Shown here piece by piece: positions 6,963 to 17,658 of a stretch of DNA of 64,000 bases (positions are counted from its first letter, which is position 1; every line of letters starts with the position of its first letter). Below the pieces are notes generated by a model. That model was given only the letters and a program-made list of their open reading frames with translations, was not told where the DNA came from and did no database searches. The stretch lies in contig NZ_LT906480.1 of assembly GCF_900186865.1 (NCBI RefSeq), positions 4,110,001 through 4,174,000 on the forward strand, written 5' to 3'. The translations under genes and the position numbers were made by a program. Source of the DNA: Stenotrophomonas maltophilia (lineage in GTDB: Bacteria > Pseudomonadota > Gammaproteobacteria > Xanthomonadales > Xanthomonadaceae).

Positions 6963-8699
6963 ATGAACTCTTCGACACATCGCAGCGCGCCGCCCAACGG
7001 CGCGCGCTGGCTGACCCAGGCGCTGGAGGCCGAAGGCGTCCGCACGCTGTTCGGCTATCCCGGTGGCACCATCATGCCGTTCTACGACGCGCTGGTGGAT
7101 TCGTCGCTGAAGCACATCCTGGTACGCCATGAGCAGGGCGCGGCGCTGGCCGCCAACGGCTTCGCCCGCGCCAGCAACCAGGTGGGCGTCTGCGTGGCCA
7201 CCTCCGGCCCGGGCGCCTCGAACCTGGTGACCGGCATTGCCGATGCGATGCTGGATTCGGTACCGATGGTCTGCATCACCGGCCAGGTCGGCACGCCGCT
7301 GCTGGGCACCGACGCCTTCCAGGAACTGGATGTGTTCGGCCTGACGATGCCGATCGTCAAGCACAGCTGGCTGGTGCGCAGCGTCGATGACCTGCCACGC
7401 GTGGTGGCCGATGCGTTCCGCATTGCCCGTGAGGGTCGCCCAGGCCCGGTGCTGATCGACCTGCCCAAGGATGTGCAGCTGGCCGATGCCAGCCATCTGC
7501 CGGCGCATGTGCCCAGCAGCGTCGAACCGCCGCCGGCGCCGGCCGAGGCCGCCATCGCCGAGGCCATCGCCGCGCTGGCGGCGGCCGAGAAGCCGGTGGT
7601 CTACGCAGGTGGCGGCATCGCCCTGGGTGATGCCGTGCAGGACCTGCGCGACTTCGTCGAGGCCAGTGCCATCCCCACCGTAATGACCCTGCGCGGCCTG
7701 GGTGCACTGCCGGCCCACCATCCGCAGTCGCTGGGCATGCTGGGCATGCACGGCACCCGCGCCGCCAACATGGCGGTGCAGGAAAGCGACCTGCTGCTGG
7801 TGCTGGGTGCGCGTTTCGATGACCGCGCGACCGGCAAGCTGGCCGAGTTCGCGCCATTCGCCCGCGTCGTCCACATCGATGCGGACGCCTACGAGATCTC
7901 CAAGCTGCGCACTGCCGACATCGCCGTGCCTGGCAACGTCGGTCACGCCATCCGTGCCCTGCGTGCGGCCTTCCCCTCCCCCAGGGCCCACCAGGACGTG
8001 TGGCGCAAGCGCTGTGCGCAGCACCGCGACCGCTTCGCTGCACGCTACGACGCACCGGGCCAGCACATCTACGCCCCGGCGCTGCTGAAGCGCCTGAGCG
8101 AGCTGGCCCCGGCCGATGCGGTGATCGCCTGCGATGTCGGCCAGCACCAGATGTGGGTGGCCCAGCACTGCCGCTTCAACCACCCCCGCAACCACCTGAC
8201 CAGTGGCGCACTGGGCACGATGGGCTTCGGCCTGCCAGCGGCGATGGGTGCGCAGTTCGCCTGCCCGGAGCGCACCGTGGTACTGGTGTCCGGCGACGGC
8301 AGCTTCATGATGAACGTGCAGGAGCTGGCGACCATCGCCCGCTGCCGTCTGCCGGTGAAGATCGTGCTGCTGGACAACAGTTCGCTGGGCATGGTGCGGC
8401 AGTGGCAGGAACTGTTCTTCGCCGAGCGTTACAGCGAGATCGACCTGTCCGACAACCCGGACTTCGTAGCCCTGGCGCAGGTGTTCGGCATTGCCGGCAC
8501 CCGCATCGACAACCGCGACGACGTGGAAGGCGGCCTGGCCGCGCTGCTGGCCGAGCCCGGCCCGGCGCTGCTGCACGTGGCCATCGATGCACGCGCCAAC
8601 GTGTGGCCGCTGGTGCCACCGAACACCGCCAACAGCACGATGCTGGAAAGCAACCCCGCCCATGCCCGCCAGGAGACCCCCAATGCAATACCGGCTTGA
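6963..8699 (+). CDS. ilvG: Acetolactate synthase, large (catalytic) subunit
   Basis: ThDP enzyme making acetolactate from pyruvate or acetohydroxybutyrate from pyruvate plus 2-oxobutyrate. The protein has 578 residues. The catalytic glutamate is in HEQGAALAANGFARAS, the central FAD-binding domain spans about 200-330, and the ThDP/Mg motif is GDGSFMMNVQELATIARC near residues 445-462. The start is the ATG at 6963 with AAGGTT 9 bases upstream; a TTG five codons earlier is in frame but unlikely. It is 39 bp after ilvC and overlaps ilvM by 17 bp, which suggests translational coupling of the two subunits. Confidence 0.95.
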   Translation: MNSSTHRSAPPNGARWLTQALEAEGVRTLFGYPGGTIMPFYDALVDSSLKHILVRHEQGAALAANGFARASNQVGVCVATSGPGASNLVTGIADAMLDSVPMVCITGQVGTPLLGTDAFQELDVFGLTMPIVKHSWLVRSVDDLPRVVADAFRIAREGRPGPVLIDLPKDVQLADASHLPAHVPSSVEPPPAPAEAAIAEAIAALAAAEKPVVYAGGGIALGDAVQDLRDFVEASAIPTVMTLRGLGALPAHHPQSLGMLGMHGTRAANMAVQESDLLLVLGARFDDRATGKLAEFAPFARVVHIDADAYEISKLRTADIAVPGNVGHAIRALRAAFPSPRAHQDVWRKRCAQHRDRFAARYDAPGQHIYAPALLKRLSELAPADAVIACDVGQHQMWVAQHCRFNHPRNHLTSGALGTMGFGLPAAMGAQFACPERTVVLVSGDGSFMMNVQELATIARCRLPVKIVLLDNSSLGMVRQWQELFFAERYSEIDLSDNPDFVALAQVFGIAGTRIDNRDDVEGGLAALLAEPGPALLHVAIDARANVWPLVPPNTANSTMLESNPAHARQETPNAIPA

Positions 8700-8934
8700 C
8701 CTGGTGCTGCACCCGGCCGAGGGCGCGCTGCTGCGCGTGATCGGCATGGCCGAACGCCGCGGCTTTGCGCCGCGTGCGATCAGCGGTGCGCCGGTGGCCT
8801 CCGACGATGGCCGCTGGCACCTGCAGCTGGTCGTCGATGGCCAGCGCCCGGCGGAAACGCTGTGCCGGCAGATCGAGAAGATCTACGACTGCGTGTCCGT
8901 GCAGGTCACCGCCGTGGAAGGAGTATCGCCATGA
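8683..8934 (+). CDS. ilvM: Acetolactate synthase small subunit, ACT-domain (IlvM type)
   Basis: A short regulatory subunit of 83 residues (MQYRLDLVLHPAEGALLRVI...) consisting of a single ACT-like fold, as in IlvM. It would stabilise and activate the IlvG catalytic subunit. The ATG at 8683 is preceded by AGGAG at 8671-8675. It overlaps the 3' end of ilvG in another frame, and its TGA overlaps the ATG of the next small frame. The short length indicates the IlvM rather than the longer IlvH class. Confidence 0.88.
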   Translation: MQYRLDLVLHPAEGALLRVIGMAERRGFAPRAISGAPVASDDGRWHLQLVVDGQRPAETLCRQIEKIYDCVSVQVTAVEGVSP

Positions 8935-9044
8935 ACACCCGTACCGTAGCGACCACGGTGCCGGTACGGAGGCGTCTTCTTCGCCGCCCGTGCCCGCATG
9001 CGGCGGTCTTCCGCACCGCGCTGGTGGCCCATGCCGGCCGCTGA
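8931..9044 (+). CDS. Small ORF between ilvM and ilvA (37 aa, candidate)
   Basis: An ATG at 8931 overlaps the ilvM stop (ATGA) and has GGAAGGAG upstream, one of the better ribosome sites in the operon. It encodes a basic, Val/Thr/Arg-rich 37-residue peptide starting MNTRTVATTVPVRRRLL and ends 14 bases inside the threonine dehydratase gene. No family is recognised. It may only carry ribosomes from ilvM to ilvA, whose own ribosome site is poor. An alternative is that it is the remnant of a longer start region of ilvA. Confidence 0.45.
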   Translation: MNTRTVATTVPVRRRLLRRPCPHAAVFRTALVAHAGR

Positions 9045-10118
9045 CACCAGCCAGGAAAGCGATGTCGGCGACGTAAGCGTCGCCGACGTCCTGGCAGCGC
9101 AGGCCCGCCTGCGCCGCTTCCTGCCGCCCACCCCGCTGCACCACGCCGAACGCTTCGGTACCTGGCTGAAGCTGGAGAACCTGCAGCGCACCGGTTCCTA
9201 CAAGGTGCGCGGCGCATTGAATGCACTGCTGGCCGGCCGCGAACGCGGCGACACCCGGCCGGTGATCTGCGCCTCGGCCGGCAACCACGCCCAGGGCGTG
9301 GCCTGGGCCGCCTATCGCCTGGATGTGCCGGCCATCACTGTGATGCCGCATGGTGCACCCGCCACCAAGATCGCCGGCGTCGCCCACTGGGGCGCGACCG
9401 TGCGCCAGCACGGCAACAGCTATGACGAAGCCTACGCCTTCGCGGTCGAACTGGCACAACGCCACGGCTACCGCTTCCTGTCCGCGTTCGACGATGCCGA
9501 CGTGATCGCCGGCCAGGGCACGGTCGGCATCGAGCTGGCCGCGCACGCGCCGGACGTGGTGATCGTGCCGATCGGTGGCGGTGGCCTGGCTTCCGGCGTG
9601 GCCCTGGCGCTGAAATCACAGGGTGTGCGCGTGGTCGGCGCGCAGGTGGAAGGCGTTGATTCGATGGCACGCGCGATCCGCGGCGACGTGCGCGAGATCG
9701 CACCCGTCGCCTCGCTGGCCGACGGCGTGCGGGTGAAGATCCCCGGCTTCCTGACCCGTCGCCTATGCACCTCGCTGCTGGACGATGTGGTGATCGTGCG
9801 CGAAGCCGAACTGCGCGAAACCCTGGTCCGGCTGGCACTGGAAGAACACATCATTGCCGAGGGTGCCGGCGCGCTGGCGCTGGCCGCTGGCCGCCGCGTC
9901 GCGGGCCGCCGCAAGTGCGCGGTGGTCTCCGGCGGGAACATCGATGCCGGTGTGCTGGCCGGCCTGCTAACCGACATCCGACCGCGCCCGCCGCGCAAGC
10001 CACGGCGACGGCGCAGCGAAACACCCCGCTCGCCCGCCAAGGCCAGCGCGCCGCCCTCCCCCATGCCTTCCCCTTCCCACCTGCAAGCCGCAACGCCCGC
10101 TGTCGAGGAGATTTCCCT

Positions 10119-10122
<4 letters not shown>
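9031..10122 (+). CDS. ilvA: Threonine dehydratase, catalytic-domain-only (TdcB type)
   Basis: PLP enzyme deaminating threonine to 2-oxobutyrate, the entry to isoleucine. The PLP lysine is in [12 protein letters not shown], and the phosphate-binding glycine loop is [14 protein letters not shown]. At 363 residues it resembles TdcB and lacks the C-terminal ACT regulatory domains of classical biosynthetic IlvA. After the catalytic domain ends ([17 protein letters not shown]) there is a tail of about 50 residues very rich in Pro, Arg and Ser, with no known fold. The start at 9031 gives [11 protein letters not shown]; an upstream in-frame ATG at 8998 exists. A 10-bp perfect hairpin lies at the start of the gene near 9063-9086. 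The stop overlaps leuA. Confidence 0.9.
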
Positions 10123-11705
<1,583 letters not shown>

Positions 11706-11715
11706 GGAACCCGCC

Positions 11716-12495
11716 ATGAGCGCCTTCGACACCTTCACCCCGGCCAGCGCCGCTGGCCAGCAGTGGAACGCCCAGGACTATGCGATCGACGCCGGCTTCG
11801 TCCCGCTGCTCGGCGGCGCGGTCTCGCGCCTGCTCGACCCGCGCGCCGGTGAGCGCATCCTCGACCTGGGCTGTGGCGATGGCGTACTCAGTACCGAACT
11901 GGCGCTGGGCGGCGCACGCATCCACGGCGTGGATGCTTCGCCGGAACTGGTGGTCGCCGCCCGAGCACGCGGTGTCGACGCGCAGGTGATGGACGGCCAC
12001 GCGCTGTCGTTCGACAGCGAGTTCGATGCAGTGTTCAGCAATGCCGCACTGCATTGGATGACGACTCCGGACCGCGTGCTGGAAGGCGTGCGCCGCGCCC
12101 TGCGCCCCGGCGGCCGCTTTGTCGCCGAATTCGGTGGCCACGGCAACGTGGCCACGATCATCGCGGCGGTACAGGCCGCGCGCGTGGCCCACGGCCATGG
12201 CGCCAGCACCTTCCAGTGGTATTTCCCGACGGCCGATGCCTACGCCGACCGCCTGCGCCAGCATGGCTTCCAGGTGCAACTGATCGAGTGCACGCCGCGC
12301 CCGACCGCACTGCCGACCGGCGTGGCCGGCTGGCTGCGGGTCTTCGCCGCACCACTGCTGGACGACCTGCCGGCCGAGGCCCGCGCTACCGTGCGCGAGG
12401 CCGCCACCGCGTTGCTGGCCGAGCTGCCGCGCAATGCCGCCGGCCAGCCGCTGGCCGACTACGTGCGCCTGCGCGTGCTCGCCCGCCGTCGCTGA
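11716..12495 (+). CDS. SAM-dependent methyltransferase, trans-aconitate methyltransferase-like
   Basis: Class I methyltransferase of 259 residues. Motif I is ILDLGCGDGVLS (residues about 51-62); later SNAALHWMTTPDRVLEGVRRALRPGG is the motif shared by Tam and BioC enzymes. It lies 10 bp after leuA and 60 bp before leuC, so it is co-transcribed with leucine genes. Tam methylates trans-aconitate in E. coli, and the yeast counterpart Tmt1 also methylates 3-isopropylmalate; placement here suggests a leucine-pathway intermediate or by-product as substrate. That is inference: a BioC-like or other small-molecule role cannot be excluded. Confidence 0.8.
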   Translation: MSAFDTFTPASAAGQQWNAQDYAIDAGFVPLLGGAVSRLLDPRAGERILDLGCGDGVLSTELALGGARIHGVDASPELVVAARARGVDAQVMDGHALSFDSEFDAVFSNAALHWMTTPDRVLEGVRRALRPGGRFVAEFGGHGNVATIIAAVQAARVAHGHGASTFQWYFPTADAYADRLRQHGFQVQLIECTPRPTALPTGVAGWLRVFAAPLLDDLPAEARATVREAATALLAELPRNAAGQPLADYVRLRVLARRR

Positions 12496-12555
12496 CTTGA
12501 CCGTTCCGTTTTCTTTACTGATGTTCGCTATTTCGTACTTCTGCCAGGCATACGC

Positions 12556-13974
12556 ATGACTTCCGCACCCCGCACCCTGTACGACAAACTGTGGGACGCC
12601 CACGTGGTGGTTCCCGAAACCGACAGCGCCCCCGCCGTGCTGTACATCGACCTGCACCTGATCCACGAGGTGACCTCGCCGCAGGCGTTCACCGAACTGC
12701 GCGAGCGCGGCCTGTCGCCGCGCCGCCCGGACCGCACCAAGGCGACGATGGACCACTCCACGCCAACCCTGCCGCCTGCCGCCGACGGTACGCTGCCTTA
12801 CGCCAGCGCCGCCTCCGAAGCGCAGGTCGCCACCCTGGCACGCAACTGCGCCGAACACGGCATCGAACTGTTCGACATGGCCTCGGACAATCGCGGCATC
12901 GTCCACGTGATCGCGCCGGAACAAGGCTTCACCCAGCCCGGCATGACCATCGTCTGTGGCGACAGCCACACCTCCACCCACGGTGCGTTCGGTTCGCTGG
13001 CCTTCGGCATCGGCACCAGCGAAGTCGGCCACGTGCTGGCCACACAGTGCCTGCTGCAGCGCAAGGCGAAGACCTTCGCGATCACCGTCGATGGCCCGCT
13101 GGCGCCCGGCGTCGGCGCCAAGGACGTGGTCCTGCACATCATCGGCGTGATCGGCGTCAACGGCGGCACCGGCCACGTCATCGAGTTCCGTGGCAGCACC
13201 ATCGAAGCGATGGACATGGAACAGCGCATGACCCTGTGCAACATGTCGATCGAAGCGGGTGCGCGTGCCGGCATGGTGGCGCCGGACCAGGTTACCTTCG
13301 ACTTCGTCGCCGCTACGCCGCGCGGGCCGAAGGGCGCCGATTTCGACGCCGCCGTGGCGCGCTGGCAGCAGCTGCGCAGCGATGACGGCGCGCGCTTTGA
13401 CAGCGAAGTGCACATCGACGCCGCCGACATCCGCCCGACCCTGACCTGGGGCACCCATCCGGGCACCGCCATCGCGGTGGATGCACCGATCCCCGCCGCC
13501 AACGATGCCGCCGCACAGAAGGGCCTGGACTACATGCATTTCCAGGCCGGCAAGGCGCTGGCCGGAACGCCGGTGGACGTGGTGTTCGTCGGTTCGTGCA
13601 CCAATGGCCGCCTGAGCGACATGCGCGAAGTGGCGCAGGTGCTGCGGGGCCGTCGTGTCGCCGATCGGGTGCGCATGCTGGTGGTACCGGGCTCGGAGAT
13701 CGTCAAGCGCGAGGCCGAGGCCGAAGGCATCCACGAGATCGTGCGCGCGGCCGGTGCCGAGTGGCGCGAGCCGGGCTGCTCGATGTGCATCGCCATGAAC
13801 GGCGATCTGGTCGCGCCCGGGCAGCTGGCCGTCAGCACCAGCAACCGCAATTTCGAAGGCCGCCAAGGACCCGGTTCGCGCACGCTGCTGGCCTCACCGA
13901 TGAGCGCGGCGTGGGCCGCGGTGAACGGGCACGTCGCCGATACCCGCGAACTGTTCGCACAGGAGGTGGCGTGA
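12556..13974 (+). CDS. leuC: 3-isopropylmalate dehydratase, large subunit
   Basis: Aconitase-family [4Fe-4S] enzyme isomerising 2- to 3-isopropylmalate with LeuD. The 472-residue protein starts [12 protein letters not shown], has the DHSTPTLP and [19 protein letters not shown] motifs, and carries the three cluster cysteines in [10 protein letters not shown] and GCSMCIAMN. The start is the ATG at 12556; 60 bp separate it from the methyltransferase gene, containing a short AT-rich patch (12505-12540) but no obvious terminator. Its TGA overlaps the leuD ATG (ATGA type). Confidence 0.96.
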   Translation: MTSAPRTLYDKLWDAHVVVPETDSAPAVLYIDLHLIHEVTSPQAFTELRERGLSPRRPDRTKATMDHSTPTLPPAADGTLPYASAASEAQVATLARNCAEHGIELFDMASDNRGIVHVIAPEQGFTQPGMTIVCGDSHTSTHGAFGSLAFGIGTSEVGHVLATQCLLQRKAKTFAITVDGPLAPGVGAKDVVLHIIGVIGVNGGTGHVIEFRGSTIEAMDMEQRMTLCNMSIEAGARAGMVAPDQVTFDFVAATPRGPKGADFDAAVARWQQLRSDDGARFDSEVHIDAADIRPTLTWGTHPGTAIAVDAPIPAANDAAAQKGLDYMHFQAGKALAGTPVDVVFVGSCTNGRLSDMREVAQVLRGRRVADRVRMLVVPGSEIVKREAEAEGIHEIVRAAGAEWREPGCSMCIAMNGDLVAPGQLAVSTSNRNFEGRQGPGSRTLLASPMSAAWAAVNGHVADTRELFAQEVA

Positions 13975-14552
13975 TGGCCGGTTTCCGTACCCTGACCTCG
14001 GCCAGCGTGGTGCTGCGCCAGACCAACATCGACACCGACCAGATCATTCCGGCGCGGTTCCTGTCCACCACCGAACGCGCCGGCCTGGGCCGCAACGCGT
14101 TCAATGACTGGCGCTGGCAGGCCGACGGTTCGCCGGTGGCCGACTTCGCCTTCAACCAGCCGCACAACGCCGGCCGCAGCGTCCTGCTGGCGGGCCGCAA
14201 CTTCGGCTGCGGCTCGTCGCGCGAGCATGCACCATGGGCACTGACCGATCTGGGCCTGCGTGCCATCGTCAGCAGCGAGATCGCCGACATCTTCCGCGGC
14301 AACTCGCTGAAGAACGGCCTGCTGCCGATCGTGCTGGACGAAGCCGACGTGCAGGCGCTGATGCAGCGCCCGGACGACGAGCTGACCATCGACGTGGCCG
14401 CGCGTGAGCTGCGCACGCCCGATGGGCGCGTCTATTCCTTCCCGCTGGATGGCTTCTCGCAGACCTGCCTGCTGGAAGGCGTCGACCAGTTGGGGTATCT
14501 GTTGGGCCGTGTCCCTGAAATCGAACGTTACGAGAGTGAGCATGCACGCTGA
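13974..14552 (+). CDS. leuD: 3-isopropylmalate dehydratase, small subunit
   Basis: The 192-residue swivelling subunit of isopropylmalate isomerase. Diagnostic segments are [14 protein letters not shown] and [15 protein letters not shown], which close over the substrate in the aconitase family. It is slightly shorter than the usual 200-215 residues but all motifs are present. The ATG at 13974 overlaps the leuC stop and has AGGAGGTGG upstream. Its last 11 bases overlap leuB. Confidence 0.95.
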   Translation: MAGFRTLTSASVVLRQTNIDTDQIIPARFLSTTERAGLGRNAFNDWRWQADGSPVADFAFNQPHNAGRSVLLAGRNFGCGSSREHAPWALTDLGLRAIVSSEIADIFRGNSLKNGLLPIVLDEADVQALMQRPDDELTIDVAARELRTPDGRVYSFPLDGFSQTCLLEGVDQLGYLLGRVPEIERYESEHAR

Positions 14553-15603
14553 AATTGTTGTCCTGCCCGGTGATGGCATCGGCCCGGAAGTGGCCGCCGC
14601 GGCAGTCGCCGTCCTGAAGGCCGTCGCCGAACGCTTCAACCACACCTTCACCTTCAGCGAGCACGACATCGGTGGCATCGCCATCGACCGCCACGGCGAG
14701 CCGCTGTCGGCCTCGACGTTGACTGCCTGCCAGGCCGCCAACGCGGTGCTGCTGGGCGCGGTCGGCGGCCCGAAGTGGTCCGATCCCAATGCCAAGGTGC
14801 GCCCGGAACAGGGCCTGCTGGCGATCCGCAAGGCGCTGGGCCTGTATGCCAACCTGCGCCCGGTGCGTACCCACGAAGCCGCACTGCACGCCTCGCCGAT
14901 CAAGGCCGAGCTGCTTCAGGGCGTGGACTTCGTGGTGGTACGCGAACTGACCGGCGGCATCTACTTCGGCGACAAGACCCGCAACGCCGACAGCGCCAGC
15001 GACCTGTGCCGCTACACCGTGGCCGAGATCGAACGCGTGCTGCGCAGTGCCTTCCGCCTGGCCCGGCAGCGCCGCGGCAAGGTCACCTCGGTGGACAAGG
15101 CCAACGTGCTGGAGACCTCGCGCCTGTGGCGTGACGTGGCCGCGCGCATCGGCCGCGAGGAATTCCCGGACGTTGCACTGGAGCACCAGCTGGTCGATTC
15201 CATGGCCATGCACCTGCTGGCCAAGCCGCGCGAGTACGACGTGATCGTGACCGAGAACATGTTCGGCGACATCCTCACCGACGAAGCCTCGATGCTGGCC
15301 GGCTCGCTCGGCCTGCTGCCGTCGGCCTCGCTGGGCGAACCCGGTGCAGTCGGCATCTACGAGCCCATCCATGGTTCGGCCCCGGACATCGCTGGCAAGG
15401 GCATCGCCAATCCGTACGCGACGATCTTCAGCGCCGCGATGCTGCTGCGCCATTCGCTGGGGTTGGAAACGGAAGCCGCTGCGGTGGAAGCCGCCGTGCA
15501 CGCCGTGCTGGACGATGGCGTGTTCACCGCCGATCTGGCCGCCAAGGGCCAGGCGGTGAGCACGGCAGCCGCCACCGACGCGGTGCTGGCCAAACTCAAC
15601 TGA
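14542..15603 (+). CDS. leuB: 3-isopropylmalate dehydrogenase
   Basis: NAD-dependent oxidative decarboxylation of 3-isopropylmalate, the last enzyme of the leucine branch encoded here. The protein has 353 residues, with the N-terminal PGDGIGPEV, the substrate motif [10 protein letters not shown], and [19 protein letters not shown] near the NAD site, all typical of LeuB. The ATG at 14542 overlaps the leuD stop, with GAGAGTGAG upstream. It closes the superoperon; the next genes are oriented differently, and a hairpin (15611-15631) and a REP pair follow. Confidence 0.96.
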   Translation: MHAEIVVLPGDGIGPEVAAAAVAVLKAVAERFNHTFTFSEHDIGGIAIDRHGEPLSASTLTACQAANAVLLGAVGGPKWSDPNAKVRPEQGLLAIRKALGLYANLRPVRTHEAALHASPIKAELLQGVDFVVVRELTGGIYFGDKTRNADSASDLCRYTVAEIERVLRSAFRLARQRRGKVTSVDKANVLETSRLWRDVAARIGREEFPDVALEHQLVDSMAMHLLAKPREYDVIVTENMFGDILTDEASMLAGSLGLLPSASLGEPGAVGIYEPIHGSAPDIAGKGIANPYATIFSAAMLLRHSLGLETEAAAVEAAVHAVLDDGVFTADLAAKGQAVSTAAATDAVLAKLN

Positions 15604-15610
15604 TCCGATA

Positions 15611-15631
15611 GCGCCACGCCACGCGTGGCGC
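15611..15631 (+). terminator. Hairpin after leuB
   Basis: GCGCCACGC and GCGTGGCGC form a 9-bp stem with a 3-nt loop eight bases after the leuB stop. There is no T tract, so it may act as an mRNA-stabilising or Rho-assisted end rather than an intrinsic terminator. Confidence 0.45.
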
Positions 15632-15655
15632 CTCTCCCTTCGGACATTGCGGGCC

Positions 15656-15701
15656 GCCACCCATGGGGTGGCTCTACTGTAGAGCCACGCCATGCGTGGC
15701 T
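15656..15701. repeat. GTAG-type REP pair (SMAG-like), back to back
   Basis: GCCACCCATGGGGTGGCTCTAC and GTAGAGCCACGC...GCGTGGCT are two REP units head to head, separated by one T. The GTAG head followed by a palindrome matches the SMAG repeats described in S. maltophilia. The pair lies between leuB and the SDR pseudogene, which are convergent. Confidence 0.85.
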
Positions 15702-15704
15702 GCA

Positions 15705-16477
15705 TTATTTGGTGGTGTACCCACCATTGACCAGGATGGTCTGCCCGGTCATCCACCAGCCATCGGTGACCAGGAAGCGGATCCACGGCACGATGTCGGC
15801 GATGTCGGTCAGTCCGGTACGGGTGAACGCCGAGAGCGCGGCCGCGGTCTTGTGGTACGCCTGCGCATCGGCACTCTCGGCGGGATAGAAGAACGGCGTG
15901 TCCATCGGACCCGGGCCGATCGCGGTCACCGAGATGCCGCGCTCACCGAACTCCTTGGACGCCGCGCGGGTGAAATGCTCAACCGGTGCCTTGGTGCCGG
16001 CATAGCTGGAATAGAACGGCGTGAACGCACCCAGCAGTGAGGTGACCAGGGTGCAGATGCGGCCACCGTCGTTGACGTGGCGGCCAGCCTCCTTGAGGAA
16101 GAGAACGCGGCCTTGGCGTTGACCGCGCTCATCTCGTCGTACTCCGCTTCGCTGATCTCCAGCAGCGGCTTCTTCAGCACCTTGCCGACCGTATTGATGG
16201 CGATGTCGGGACGGCCGACTGCGGCCACGGCATCGGCGAACAAGCGCTCCATCGCTGCGGCAGACGTCAGGTTGCCCTGCAGGGCAACCGCCTTGCTGCC
16301 AGCGGCCTGCACGGCGGCGACGGTCGCCTCTGCATCGGCCTGGGTGGCGGCGCTGTTGTAGTGGATGACGATGGCTTTGGCGCCCTGGCTGGCGAAGTCG
16401 CGGGCGATCAGTCCGCCCAGGTTCTTGGCGCCACCGGCGATCAGCACGGTCTTGCCCTTGAGGGAATGGTCGGTCAT
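15705..16477 (-). pseudogene. Short-chain dehydrogenase/reductase, frameshifted
   Basis: The N-terminal part, starting at the ATG at 16477, reads MTDHSLKGKTVLIAGGAKNL, with a glycine-rich cofactor loop and INTVGK. Near 16099-16102 the frame shifts; the remainder in another frame reads FLKEAGRHVNDGGRICTLVT, then YSSYAGTKAPVEHFTRAASKE (Tyr-x3-Lys active site) and ends ILVNGGYTTK. The coding strand there reads GCGTTCTCTTCC where GCGTTCTTCTTCC would keep the frame, so one base appears to be missing. Joined, the product would be about 257 residues, a normal SDR length. It is divergent from the LysR gene, which may regulate it. Either a real recent mutation or a sequencing error. Confidence 0.85.
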
Positions 16478-16594
16478 GGCCTCGGTCTCGGAAGTGGGCT
16501 GTCCGGGGTGGCAACCCTGCCCTGACGACGATATCGTGCAGAAAATGCGGATAAAGCCCGCCGCATTGACTTAACCTTCCAGAGCCAGCGAACA

Positions 16595-17500
16595 ATGGAC
16601 CGGATCGATCGCTTCCGCATCTTCACCCGGGTGGTGGAGTGCGCCAGCTTCACCCGCGCCGCCGACCAGCTCGGCCTGCCCCGCTCCACCGTCTCGGCAG
16701 CCATTGCGGAGCTGGAGCAGCGGCTCGGTACCCGCCTGCTGCAGCGTTCGACCCGCAGGGTGTCGACCACCCACGACGGCGACGTGTTCCATGCCCGCTG
16801 CCTGCGCCTGATCGCCGAGGTTGAAGACGCCGAATCGCTGTTCCGGCAGGACGATGCGCAGCCGGTGGGTCTGCTGAAGATCGACGTGCCAAGTCGCATC
16901 GGCCGCCGCATCATCGCCCCGGCGCTGCCCGACTTCTTCGCGCGCCATCCGCAGGTGGAAGTCGACCTGGGCATGACCGACCGCGCGGTGAACCTGATCG
17001 AAGACGGCTGCGATGCGGTGCTGCGGGTCGGGCAGCTGGGCGATTCCAGCCTGGTGGCCCGCACGCTGGGCCAGCTGGACTTCGTCAACGTTGCCGCGCC
17101 GGCCTACATGCGCGAGTACGGTGTGCCGCAGCAACCTGCCGACCTGCAGCAGCACCGGGCGGTGAACTACGCGTCACCGACCACGGCGCGGGTGGAACCG
17201 TGGGAGTGGCAGGAGGGTACGCAGCTACGCACATTGCCGATGCCCGGCTGGGTGCGGGTGAACAGTGCCGAGGCATCGATTGCGTGCTGCGTGGCGGGGC
17301 TGGGGCTGCTGCAGATTCCGCGCTACGACGTACAGGCCGAACTGCAGTCAGGCGCATTGGTGGAGGTGATGCCGCAGTACGTGGCGCAGCCGTTACCGGT
17401 GACCCTGCTGCAGCCGCACCGGCAACACCGCGCGCAACGCGTGCAGGTATTCATCGAATGGCTGCTGCCAGTGCTACGGAGCGGCCTGCAGCTACAGTAG
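16595..17500 (+). CDS. LysR-family transcriptional regulator
   Basis: A 301-residue LTTR with the N-terminal winged HTH (FTRAADQLGLPRSTVSAAIAELEQRLG, residues about 19-43) and a LysR substrate-binding domain from about residue 90. It is divergently transcribed from the frameshifted SDR gene across about 117 bp, the classic LysR arrangement. The TAG stop (17498-17500) is part of the GTAG head of a downstream REP. Of the CrgA/AaeR-like group by general appearance; the ligand is unknown. Confidence 0.92.
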   Translation: MDRIDRFRIFTRVVECASFTRAADQLGLPRSTVSAAIAELEQRLGTRLLQRSTRRVSTTHDGDVFHARCLRLIAEVEDAESLFRQDDAQPVGLLKIDVPSRIGRRIIAPALPDFFARHPQVEVDLGMTDRAVNLIEDGCDAVLRVGQLGDSSLVARTLGQLDFVNVAAPAYMREYGVPQQPADLQQHRAVNYASPTTARVEPWEWQEGTQLRTLPMPGWVRVNSAEASIACCVAGLGLLQIPRYDVQAELQSGALVEVMPQYVAQPLPVTLLQPHRQHRAQRVQVFIEWLLPVLRSGLQLQ

Positions 17501-17650
17501 ATCCACGCCATGCGTGGATGCGTTCCGCAGTGCCAACCAAGGTTGGCACCTACCAGGGCAAAGACCAGCTGCTGTAGATCCACACCATGCGTGGATGCAT
17601 GCGTCAGTGCCAACCAAGGTTGGCACCTACCAGGGCGGTGGCCGCAGAAT
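17497..17650. repeat. Two tandem copies of a mixed REP pair (77-bp unit)
   Basis: Each 77-bp unit has a GTAGATCCACGCCATGCGTGGATG head (17497 and 17574; the second copy has CACACC) followed by GTGCCAACCAAGGTTGGCACCTAC (17530-17553 and 17607-17630), which is an inverted GTAG REP with an unrelated stem. The units are direct repeats, suggesting a duplication. They fill the convergent gap between the LysR gene and smeP. Confidence 0.88.
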
Positions 17651-17658
17651 CCGGGGCA

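Noticed and set aside
5796..8747. 983-codon open frame on the minus strand across ilvC-ilvG
   Set aside because: Antisense to clearly conserved ilvC and ilvG; composition (His/Arg/Gly/Gln rich) is that of a shadow frame in GC-rich DNA. Similar long antisense frames at 11659-13866, 17587-21009, 32014-35607, 41944-44988, 54571-57573 and 58963-62004 were rejected likewise (in the last only the rsgA part is real).
9063..9086. Perfect 10-bp hairpin (GTCGGCGACG/CGTCGCCGAC) as a terminator between ilvM and ilvA
   Set aside because: It lies within the ilvA coding region with no T tract; probably reflects the repetitive [10 protein letters not shown] codons.
17497..17650. Regular repeats as a CRISPR array
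   Set aside because: Only two units, the spacers are themselves palindromic REPs, and there are no cas genes.
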